A DNA stretch of 64,000 bases, taken from Ilumatobacter fluminis (lineage in GTDB: Bacteria; Actinomycetota; Acidimicrobiia; Acidimicrobiales; Ilumatobacteraceae). The stretch covers positions 4,711,417-4,775,416 of the forward strand of contig NZ_SOAU01000001.1 in assembly GCF_004364865.1 (NCBI RefSeq), read 5' to 3'. Below the pieces are notes generated by a model that saw only the letters and a program-made list of their open reading frames with translations, was not told the origin of the DNA and did no database searches. Below are positions 57,208-64,000 of the stretch, piece after piece (the stretch's first letter is position 1; each line of letters begins with the position of its first letter). The translations under genes were made by a program, and so were the position numbers.

Positions 57208-60200
57208 ATGGGGCAGCGTGGGGTAGCTCGAGTCCTGTCGGCCTGGTCGATCGCGACGGTCGGAACGGTCGCCGTCGCGATGGCGCCACCGGCCTCGCCG
57301 GTGGCCGCGCAGGAGACCGGTGTCGCCAATCCGTCGATCGCGGATTCGTGCGGCACCGACGTCACGCTCGTGCTCGACGCGTCGGGTTCGATCGAGTCGT
57401 CGGGAGCCGTCGATCAGGTCCGAGACGCTGGCGAGGCGTTCCTCGACGCGCTCGCTGACACCGGCTCCAACGCCAGGGTCCTCCAATTCGCCACCTTCTC
57501 GGAGGAACTGGCCGGCTTCGCCGAAGTGACCGAGTCGTCGCTGCAGAGCGGCGGCGTGTTCCGCGGTGCGATCGACGACTACTACCAGCCGAAGCCGCCC
57601 CGTCCGAACGGCGTCAACATCTACAGCTACGACGGATCGGGTGATCCGTCGTCGTCGAACAACTGGCGGAGCTCGAACAACAGCAACCAGTACACGAACT
57701 GGCAGCAGAGCCTCGGGCAGGCCGGTGACGAGCCGTCCGAGCTCGTCGTGTACATCACCGACGGCGACCCCACCGCATACGACTTCGACCAGCCGACCGA
57801 CCCGTTCGACCAGGGCCCGCCCCCCGATGTCGGCATGAACACCAATCGTGGGTCGGCCGACGCCGTGACGATGGCGCGGGCCACCGCCGCCGCCGACTCG
57901 ATCAAGTCGGCCGACACCCGGATGCTGGCCGTCGGGGTGGGGAAGGCCCTGAACAACGACGACAGCGAGGAGCGACTGAAGGCGATCGCCGGCCCGCAGG
58001 TCGTCCGCGACGCAGACCTCGGGTCGGTGACGAGCATCAACGACGTCGACGTCGCGCTCGTACAGGATTTCGACGACCTCGCCGCGTTCCTGCGCGGTGT
58101 CGTGAGCGAACTCTGCTCGCCGTCGCTGTCGATCCGTAAGCTCGCCCAGACGGCCGGCAGCGCGAGCTACGACCCGGCACCCGGCTGGGACATCACCGTC
58201 ACCCCGACGGTCAACGGCGGCACGTTCGAGTGGATCCTGCCCGACACCGACCCCGTCGAAGCGGCGTTCTGCGGCAATCCCGTCGACCCGAACGACGGTG
58301 CGCCACGCATGTGCGAGACGAACGCGCAAGGTCTCGCGAACTTCCAGTGGGAGCCCGACCCATCCGACGCCTCCACGTCGGCCACCGTCGTCGAGGCGCT
58401 GCAGCCCGGCTACACCGCCGGGCGCCCCGACGCCGACGACTGGACGTGCCGCCTCAAGAACATCGACGGTACGGAGGAGACACAGAGCGGCGAGCTCGAC
58501 GACGGCAACGGTTTCGCGCTCGACGTCGACAGCCAGCAGATCATCACCTGCAGCATCTACAACAGCTTCGACTACCAGCCCGACATCGAACTGACGAAGG
58601 TCAACGCACCGACGATCGTCCGTGGTGACCTGTCCGAGACCGACCGAGCCGTGACGTCGACGTACACCGTGTCGATCCCGCCGAGCGGCAACACCCCGCT
58701 GAGCGGGGTGACCGTGTCCGACGACTCGGGGGAGCGATCCTGCTCCGGCATCGCCTACGTCAGCGGTGACACGAACGGCAACCGGATCCTCGATCTCGAC
58801 GAGACGTGGACGTTCTCGTGCACGTCGATCGCCCCGGCCGTCAGCGGCAACTACGACAACGTCGCCGACGTCGTCGGTACGGCACCCGATCAGCAGCACG
58901 TGACCGACACCGCCACCGACGACGTCGACGTCGTCACGCCCGACATCGCCCTGACCAAGGTCGTGAGTGGTGCCGGTGAAGGCCCGGCCGACGACATCGA
59001 GGTGCCGACCGGCACCGACGTGACGTACACGTTCACCGCGACGAACACGGGCGACACCACGCTCGACGGCGTCACCCTCACCGACCCGAACTGCGACGAC
59101 GGCACGATCACGCCCGCCTCGTACGACGATGTCCAACCCGGCGCCTCGGTCGACTTCAGCTGCACCACGGCCAACGTCACCGAGAGCGTCGTGAACGTCG
59201 CCCAGGTGACCGGAACGCCCGACATCCCGGGCTACACCGGGCCGAACCCGCCGGTCACGGCGAACGCCACCGCCACCGTCGAGGTGTACTCCGAGGCGAT
59301 CGAGCTCACGAAATCGGTCGACGAGCCGATCGTGTTCGCCGGCACCGACGTGACCTACACCTACGAGGTACGACTCGGTGCCGACTCCGTGTCGCTCGCT
59401 CCCACCGACGCCGCCGGCAACCCGGTATCCCGCGACAACTGGGTGATCGATCCGCTGTGCGCCACGCCCACCTACACCGGGGGCGACGGCGGCACGATCG
59501 GCGTGCTCGAGGTCGGCGAGGTGTGGGTGTACTCGTGTACGACCACGATCGAACTCGCCGACGTCAACGGCCCCGGAACCTCGGTGATCAACGTCGCCGA
59601 CGTCTTCGGCCGATCGGCCGACAACCCGGGTGCGCCCGTCGTCACCGACGAGGCGATCGCGACCGTGATCATCCTCGAGCCGGTCGTCGACGTCAGCAAG
59701 ACCGTGTCGCGCAGCACCGTCCTCGACCCGCCGACCACGTGCCCACCGAGCACGCTGGCGTGCGAACCGATCATCGGTCCCGACGCCCCCACGCCGCGAA
59801 CCGTCGACTACCGGTTCGAGGTGACGAACCCGGGCATCGTCCCGCTCGACCTGTCGAACGGCGCCCTGCCCTACGACCCGAACGACGCTCGCATCGTCGA
59901 CGAGGTCGACGGTTCCCCGTTCTGCGATCCGGCCTACGTCGACGGCGACGACGGTGACGGCCTGCTCGAATCGGACGAGGTGTGGCGCTACGAGTGCCTC
60001 GACATCGCACTCAGCAAGGCCGACACGACCAACGGATTCGACGTGCCGAACACGGTGACCGTGACGGCCAACGGCATCCTGCCCGGCGACGTGCGCAGCC
60101 CCGACACGGTCGAGGCGCAGGACACCGCGTCGACACAGGTCGTCACCCCGAACCTCACCCTGACGAAGACACCGTCGGCGACGCTCGTCCGACCCGGCAC

Positions 60201-61392
60201 CGACGTCACCTACACCTACGAGGTGACGAACTCGGGCGACCCGGTCGGTCTCTTCCCGTTCCTCGTGATCGACGACCGCTGCGCCCCCGTCGAGTACGTG
60301 TCCGGCGACGCCGCTCCGTCGAACGGGTTGATCGACGGTGGTGAGACGTGGCAGTTCAGCTGCACCGAGACACTCGATCTGCCCGACGACCCCGACACCC
60401 CGGCAATCGAGAACACGGTGACGAACGAGGCCGTCGTAGCTGCGATCGGCCCGCTCGGCAACATCTACGTCCGTGACGCCACGGCCGAGGTGCAGGTCTT
60501 CGATCCCGACATCACGCTCACCAAGGTCGTCGACGACGACTTCGTGCCGGTCGGGACCGACGTCACCTACACCTTCACCGTGACGAACTCCGGTGACGAC
60601 GTCACCCTCGACGACCTCACCGACATCCTGCTCGCCGACGCCTCCGACCCGCCGCAGCCGTCGTGCGAGTCGCCGACCCTGACCGACGACGGCGACGGGG
60701 ACGACATCTTGTCGGTCGGCGAGGTCTGGACGTACGAGTGCTCCGACTCGATCCAGGTACCGACCCTCAACGTCGCCGGCGTGCGCGGCACCGACATCGC
60801 CGACGGGTTCGTGTTCGACTTCGCCGGGGCCTACGTCGCCGTCTACGAAGCCGGCATCGACATCGTCAAGTCGGCGTCGCCCACCGTGCTCGACGAGCCG
60901 GGCGGGCCGGTCACGTACTCCTACGACGTCACGAACACCGGAAACGTGCCGCTCGCCAACGTCGTCGATCAGATCGCGGACGACACCTGTAGCCCGGTCA
61001 CCTACGTCGCCGGCGACGACGACGGCAACGGGTTGTTGACCGGCGACGGCGACTTGTTCGAGACCGGCCCGGCCGAGGTGTGGACGTTCACCTGCGAGAC
61101 GGTCGTGACGCGCGACACCGTCAACACGGTGACCGTCGAGGGGACACCCGTCGATCCCGGCAGCCCCGAGCCGCTCGGACCCAACGTCACCGACGCCGAC
61201 ACCGCCGAGGTCATCGTGACCGGCGTCAACCCACCCGATGTCACCACGACCACCTCCGTGACGCCCTTCCCGCCGACGCCGACGATCCCGCCGACGGGCG
61301 GAGGCGGCCGCAGTGGCCTCCCGATCGCCGCGCTGTTGCTCGTGGCCGGTGGCGCGCTGCTCATGGTCACCCGCCGTCGTCGCCCGGCCTGA
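57208..61392 (+). CDS. VWA-domain surface protein with DUF11-like repeats and IPPTG anchor
   Basis: A 1394-residue secreted protein. Signal peptide ([17 protein letters not shown] end), then a von Willebrand A domain with the metal site [16 protein letters not shown] and [10 protein letters not shown] linker domain ([20 protein letters not shown]) precedes about seven DUF11-type repeats, each opening like DIALTKVV and containing [20 protein letters not shown] or similar. It ends IPPTGGGG, a hydrophobic helix and RRRRPA. VWA plus repeats plus sortase signal suggests a pilin-tip-like adhesin. It follows the other giant gene with a 51-base gap but has its own promoter. Confidence 0.93.
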   Translation: MGQRGVARVLSAWSIATVGTVAVAMAPPASPVAAQETGVANPSIADSCGTDVTLVLDASGSIESSGAVDQVRDAGEAFLDALADTGSNARVLQFATFSEELAGFAEVTESSLQSGGVFRGAIDDYYQPKPPRPNGVNIYSYDGSGDPSSSNNWRSSNNSNQYTNWQQSLGQAGDEPSELVVYITDGDPTAYDFDQPTDPFDQGPPPDVGMNTNRGSADAVTMARATAAADSIKSADTRMLAVGVGKALNNDDSEERLKAIAGPQVVRDADLGSVTSINDVDVALVQDFDDLAAFLRGVVSELCSPSLSIRKLAQTAGSASYDPAPGWDITVTPTVNGGTFEWILPDTDPVEAAFCGNPVDPNDGAPRMCETNAQGLANFQWEPDPSDASTSATVVEALQPGYTAGRPDADDWTCRLKNIDGTEETQSGELDDGNGFALDVDSQQIITCSIYNSFDYQPDIELTKVNAPTIVRGDLSETDRAVTSTYTVSIPPSGNTPLSGVTVSDDSGERSCSGIAYVSGDTNGNRILDLDETWTFSCTSIAPAVSGNYDNVADVVGTAPDQQHVTDTATDDVDVVTPDIALTKVVSGAGEGPADDIEVPTGTDVTYTFTATNTGDTTLDGVTLTDPNCDDGTITPASYDDVQPGASVDFSCTTANVTESVVNVAQVTGTPDIPGYTGPNPPVTANATATVEVYSEAIELTKSVDEPIVFAGTDVTYTYEVRLGADSVSLAPTDAAGNPVSRDNWVIDPLCATPTYTGGDGGTIGVLEVGEVWVYSCTTTIELADVNGPGTSVINVADVFGRSADNPGAPVVTDEAIATVIILEPVVDVSKTVSRSTVLDPPTTCPPSTLACEPIIGPDAPTPRTVDYRFEVTNPGIVPLDLSNGALPYDPNDARIVDEVDGSPFCDPAYVDGDDGDGLLESDEVWRYECLDIALSKADTTNGFDVPNTVTVTANGILPGDVRSPDTVEAQDTASTQVVTPNLTLTKTPSATLVRPGTDVTYTYEVTNSGDPVGLFPFLVIDDRCAPVEYVSGDAAPSNGLIDGGETWQFSCTETLDLPDDPDTPAIENTVTNEAVVAAIGPLGNIYVRDATAEVQVFDPDITLTKVVDDDFVPVGTDVTYTFTVTNSGDDVTLDDLTDILLADASDPPQPSCESPTLTDDGDGDDILSVGEVWTYECSDSIQVPTLNVAGVRGTDIADGFVFDFAGAYVAVYEAGIDIVKSASPTVLDEPGGPVTYSYDVTNTGNVPLANVVDQIADDTCSPVTYVAGDDDGNGLLTGDGDLFETGPAEVWTFTCETVVTRDTVNTVTVEGTPVDPGSPEPLGPNVTDADTAEVIVTGVNPPDVTTTTSVTPFPPTPTIPPTGGGGRSGLPIAALLLVAGGALLMVTRRRRPA

Positions 61393-61473
61393 CCCAGCCC
61401 TTCCGGCGCCATCGGCACGGCGGAACGTTCCGAACACTTCGCGCCCCTCCGTCCGACCGCGGCGGCGGCGTCG

Positions 61474-61479
61474 TAGGCT
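61474..61479 (+). promoter_or_regulatory. -10 element of aspartate kinase gene
   Basis: TAGGCT, nine bases before GTG 61489; leader of two or three bases at most. Confidence 0.5.
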
Positions 61480-61488
61480 CCTGTAACC

Positions 61489-62739
61489 GTGGCACTGATC
61501 GTCCAGAAGTACGGCGGCACCTCGGTGGCCGACCCCGATCGCATCCGCGCCTGCGCGGACAATGTCGCGATCACGCGCAAGCGCGGCAACGACGTCATCG
61601 TCGTCGTCTCGGCGATGGGCAAGGCGACCGACAACCTGATCTCGCTCGCCGACTCCGTCGCCAAGAACCAGTCCGGTCGCGAGATGGACATGCTGCTCAC
61701 CACGGGCGAGCGCCAGACCGCCGCCCTGATGACGATGGCCCTGCTCGACCGGGGCATCGACGCCATCAGCTACACCGGGAGCCAGGTCGGCATCATCACC
61801 GACACCGCCCACCGCAAGGCCAAGATCGTCGAGGTCAAGGGCGACCGGGTCCGCCAGTCGCTCAGCGAGGGCAAGGTATGCGTCATCGCCGGCTTCCAGG
61901 GCGTCAGCACCGCCAAGGAGATCACCACGATGGGTCGTGGTGCCTCCGACCTGACCGCATCGGCACTCGCCCAGGCGATGGACGCCGACGCCTGCGAGAT
62001 CTACACCGACGTGACCGGCGTCTTCACCGCCGACCCGCGCATCGTCCCCCAGGCCCGCAAGCTCGCCAGGGTGCACTTCGACGAGATGCTCGAGATGGCC
62101 GGCGCCGGTTCGAAGGTGCTCGCCCTCCGCTCGGTCGAGTTCGCCCGCAACCATGATGTCCCCCTCCACGTGCGTTCCGCCTTCACCTGGGAACAGGGCA
62201 CGTGGGTGACCAACGAGGAGCCCTCCGTGGAAGATCCGATCATCTCCGGCGTCGTCACCGACATGACCGAAGCGAAGGTCACCGTGCTCGGCGTGCCCGA
62301 CCGCCCCGGCATCTCCGCGGCCTTGTTCGAACCGCTCGCCGAGTCGAACGTCAACGTCGACATGATCGTGCAGAACACTTCGACCGAGGGCACGACCGAC
62401 ATCAGCTTCACGATGCCGATGGCCGACATGGCCCAGGCCGAGTCGATCGTGCAGCGGATCGCCGACGAGATCGGCGCCAACACCGTCACCCACGACGACG
62501 ACATCGCCAAGGTGTCGCTGGTGGGTGCCGGCATGAAGTCGTCGCCCGGCATCGCCGCGAAGATGTTCCGCGTGCTGTCCGACGAAGGCGTCAACATCCA
62601 GATGATCTCGACGTCGACCATCCGGATCTCGGTCATCATGGCCGCCGGCGACATGGAGCGCGCCGCCCGCGCCCTCCACACCGCCTTCGGCCTCGACTCC
62701 GGCGCCGACTACACAGCCCCCCTCCCCGAGAGAAAGTAG
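61489..62739 (+). CDS. lysC: aspartate kinase
   Basis: A 416-residue enzyme that phosphorylates aspartate, first step to lysine, threonine, methionine and diaminopimelate. Kinase domain opens [20 protein letters not shown] and includes [28 protein letters not shown] and [20 protein letters not shown]. Two C-terminal ACT domains ([20 protein letters not shown] and [20 protein letters not shown]) give feedback control. Length and layout match the actinobacterial LysC. The asd gene, often next to lysC, is not here; palindromic repeats follow instead. Confidence 0.97.
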   Translation: MALIVQKYGGTSVADPDRIRACADNVAITRKRGNDVIVVVSAMGKATDNLISLADSVAKNQSGREMDMLLTTGERQTAALMTMALLDRGIDAISYTGSQVGIITDTAHRKAKIVEVKGDRVRQSLSEGKVCVIAGFQGVSTAKEITTMGRGASDLTASALAQAMDADACEIYTDVTGVFTADPRIVPQARKLARVHFDEMLEMAGAGSKVLALRSVEFARNHDVPLHVRSAFTWEQGTWVTNEEPSVEDPIISGVVTDMTEAKVTVLGVPDRPGISAALFEPLAESNVNVDMIVQNTSTEGTTDISFTMPMADMAQAESIVQRIADEIGANTVTHDDDIAKVSLVGAGMKSSPGIAAKMFRVLSDEGVNIQMISTSTIRISVIMAAGDMERAARALHTAFGLDSGADYTAPLPERK

Positions 62740-62750
62740 TCGGGACCTTC

Positions 62751-62808
62751 GGGTCAGGTGTCAGAGGTGACGGCGAGGAACGAGCCGTTACCGTCGATCA
62801 CCTGACCC
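62751..62808. repeat. dispersed hairpin repeat, copy B
   Basis: Starts GGGTCAGGTGTCAGAGG, ends GATCACCTGACCC; the ends pair. It could end lysC transcription. Confidence 0.75.
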
Positions 62809-62862
62809 GGGATGGGTGCGCGAACCCGAGGGAACGAGTCGCTCCGTCAACTCCGGGATCCC

Positions 62863-62926
62863 GGGTCAGGTGACCGCCGGTAACGCCTCGCCCGGGGGTC
62901 GAGTCGTCACCTCCGGCACCTGACCC
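62863..62926. repeat. dispersed hairpin repeat, copy C (inverted)
   Basis: Starts GGGTCAGGTGACCG, ends CGGCACCTGACCC. Its reverse complement aligns with copy B, including GGAGGTGACG. Confidence 0.72.
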
Positions 62927-62970
62927 GGTGTCGCTCGCGGAATTGGTCGTTGCTCTGGCAGAATCTTGTC

Positions 62971-63792
62971 ATGCGCCGTAGCCAGTTGATCCCGTGGAAA
63001 GTCGCGGGGCGCGTCTCCGAGCGGATGGCGACCGGAGACGACGTCGTCCGCACGACCGGCTGGGTGTTCAACAACGAGACCGGCCAACAACTGACCCTCG
63101 CCGAGTTCGTCGCAACCGGCGACGACGAAGTGCCCGCCTACCTCGAACAGTTCGGCCTGCGCGGTCCCGAGAACCAGCAGAAGACCGTGGTCGAGATCGG
63201 CGCCGGTATCGGCCGCATGACCTGCGCCTTCACCCGCGAGTTCGGCACCGTGATCGCCGCCGACCTCGACGCCGGGTTCCTCGAGCGCTGCTACGAAACG
63301 GTCGGCCGGTTCGGCAAGGTCGAACGACTCACCACCCTCGAGGTCGCCGACGGCCGCACCCTCGACCTGCGACCGAACGTGGCCGACCTCGGCTTCAGCT
63401 ACATCACCTTGCAGCACTGCAACGAGGACGACGCGCTCGAACTGTCGTCCGAAGCGGTTCGGGTCACCAAGCCCGGCGGCAAGATCGCCCTCAACTACCG
63501 GGCCCCGGCGGCGAGCGACTGGTTCGTCGTGCCGCTCGGCGCCGCGGTGCGCGGCTCGTTCCGCATCCCGAAGATCGGCGACTGGTTGAGCCAGCGTCGC
63601 TTCCTCGCCCGCCTGTCGTGGCAGGCGTCGCGGCTCCACCCCGATCAGGTGACCGGCCCGCTGGCGCCCCAGCTCACCGACATCGAGGTGTGGACGCACC
63701 CGAAGTCGAAGCTGAAGGCCTACGGCGCGTCGATGAAGACCTTCGAAGGCATCAACCCCCACCACTTCTGGATCATCGCCACCGTGACGTGA
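62971..63792 (+). CDS. class I SAM-dependent methyltransferase
   Basis: A 273-residue enzyme. SAM-binding motif I is VVEIGAGIGRMTCAFTREFG, followed by VIAADLDAGFLERC and the post-I/IV region SYITLQHCNEDDALELSSEA and KPGGKIALNYRAPA. The C-terminal part is basic (TDIEVWTHPKSKLKAYGAS). No substrate can be assigned. ATG 62971 is preceded by CAGAAT at six bases, the same -10 as the 47.6 kb promoter; the ATG seven codons upstream overlaps that element. Confidence 0.9.
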   Translation: MRRSQLIPWKVAGRVSERMATGDDVVRTTGWVFNNETGQQLTLAEFVATGDDEVPAYLEQFGLRGPENQQKTVVEIGAGIGRMTCAFTREFGTVIAADLDAGFLERCYETVGRFGKVERLTTLEVADGRTLDLRPNVADLGFSYITLQHCNEDDALELSSEAVRVTKPGGKIALNYRAPAASDWFVVPLGAAVRGSFRIPKIGDWLSQRRFLARLSWQASRLHPDQVTGPLAPQLTDIEVWTHPKSKLKAYGASMKTFEGINPHHFWIIATVT

Positions 63793-63834
63793 GACGAGCC
63801 AGGACGCCCGATCGCGGCCGCAACGTCTGATTTC

Positions 63835-63859
63835 ACGGACCCTGATGGCACAGGTCCGT
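63835..63859. terminator. 7-bp hairpin after methyltransferase gene
   Basis: ACGGACC, 11-base loop, GGTCCGT; no T-run. Confidence 0.5.
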
Positions 63860-63912
63860 ACGGTGCACCATCCGAGTGGTCGAGTCCCACCTCGACGAGG
63901 GCGCAGCGCTTG

Positions 63913-63970
63913 GGGTCGGGTGTCGGAGGGAACGGCGACGGAGTCGACGTTTCCGGAGATCACCCGACTC
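63913..63970. repeat. dispersed hairpin repeat, copy D
   Basis: Starts GGGTCGGGTGTCGGAGGG, contains CGGCGACGGAGTCGACGT and TCCGGAGATCACCCGAC. Nearly the same as copy A at 42495. Nothing else is seen from 63793 to the window end. Confidence 0.75.
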
Positions 63971-64000
63971 CGGCGACCGAGGTTCGCTGACCCGGGACGG

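Noticed and set aside
57193..62679. A very long leftward frame opposite the VWA surface-protein and lysC genes
   Set aside because: It is the complement of real genes in GC-rich DNA, has no domain and an implausible Gly/Asp/Arg/Val composition. The same applies to the long leftward frame at 51691-57162.
63870..63895. tRNA T-arm-like sequence GTGGTCGAGTCCCAC
   Set aside because: No acceptor, D or anticodon arms can be built around it.

Overview
The window is high-GC DNA with long GTG- and ATG-started genes, short intergenic gaps, many 1- or 4-base start/stop overlaps and strong C/G third-position bias. A SigB/SigF-type sigma factor with partner-switching regulators, an MhuD-type haem-degrading enzyme, a class F-like sortase with LPxTG-type surface proteins and many apparently leaderless genes point to an Actinomycetota chromosome. 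My best inference is class Acidimicrobiia (Ilumatobacter-like), judged from gene content only.

Layout. 1-4.1 kb: a leftward run of overlapping genes (MFS transporter, SDR/DUF2867 protein, small membrane protein, SRPBCC protein, split-barrel flavoprotein cut by the window edge). 4.3-21.8 kb: a stress-response region with CsbD, a molybdopterin oxidoreductase, a membrane protein/zinc-ribbon/disulfide-reductase operon, STAS protein, SpoIIE-type phosphatase, RsbW-like anti-sigma factor, SigB/F-type sigma factor, a DUF4397 surface protein with sortase, an ABC exporter operon, a cardiolipin-synthase-like PLD, a LuxR-type regulator, a second RsbW-like kinase and Dps. 21.9-34.5 kb: sugar-lactone oxidase, acetyltransferase, lipoprotein protease, orphan DNA methyltransferase, beta-propeller protein, crotonyl-CoA carboxylase/reductase with a divergent TetR regulator, glycosyltransferase, NatAB-type ABC pair and thiolase. 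34.6 kb: a probable small RNA gene. 34.9-42.5 kb: YggT-like protein, recR-dnaX, CopC/CopD protein, an IS30-family insertion and an ATP-dependent DNA ligase. 42.6-50.3 kb: MFS transporter, DinB-like protein, aldehyde dehydrogenase and aminotransferase (probable amino-acid catabolism), haem-oxygenase-fold protein, lipoprotein and mhuD. 50.4-61.4 kb: two giant LPPTG/IPPTG surface proteins. 61.5-64 kb: aspartate kinase, a methyltransferase and palindromic repeats. No tRNA, rRNA or CRISPR array was seen.

How it works together. The clearest system-level signal is a promoter motif, GTTT-N15/16-GGGTA, lying just upstream of seven genes or operons with a perfect core, and with one mismatch upstream of three more. 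It matches the known SigB/SigF promoter class, and the sigma factor, its anti-sigma factor, a STAS antagonist and a PP2C-type phosphatase are in the same window. CsbD, Dps, the reductase operon, the ABC exporter, the PLD enzyme, the LuxR regulator and two small membrane-protein genes therefore look like a local general-stress regulon. A second signal is the frequent placement of a TANNNT hexamer 6-8 bases before the start codon with no ribosome-binding site, suggesting widespread leaderless transcription. A third is a set of palindromic elements: an IS30 copy has inserted into one arm of a 29-bp perfect inverted repeat, and a separate family of 58-64 base hairpin repeats is scattered from 42 to 64 kb.
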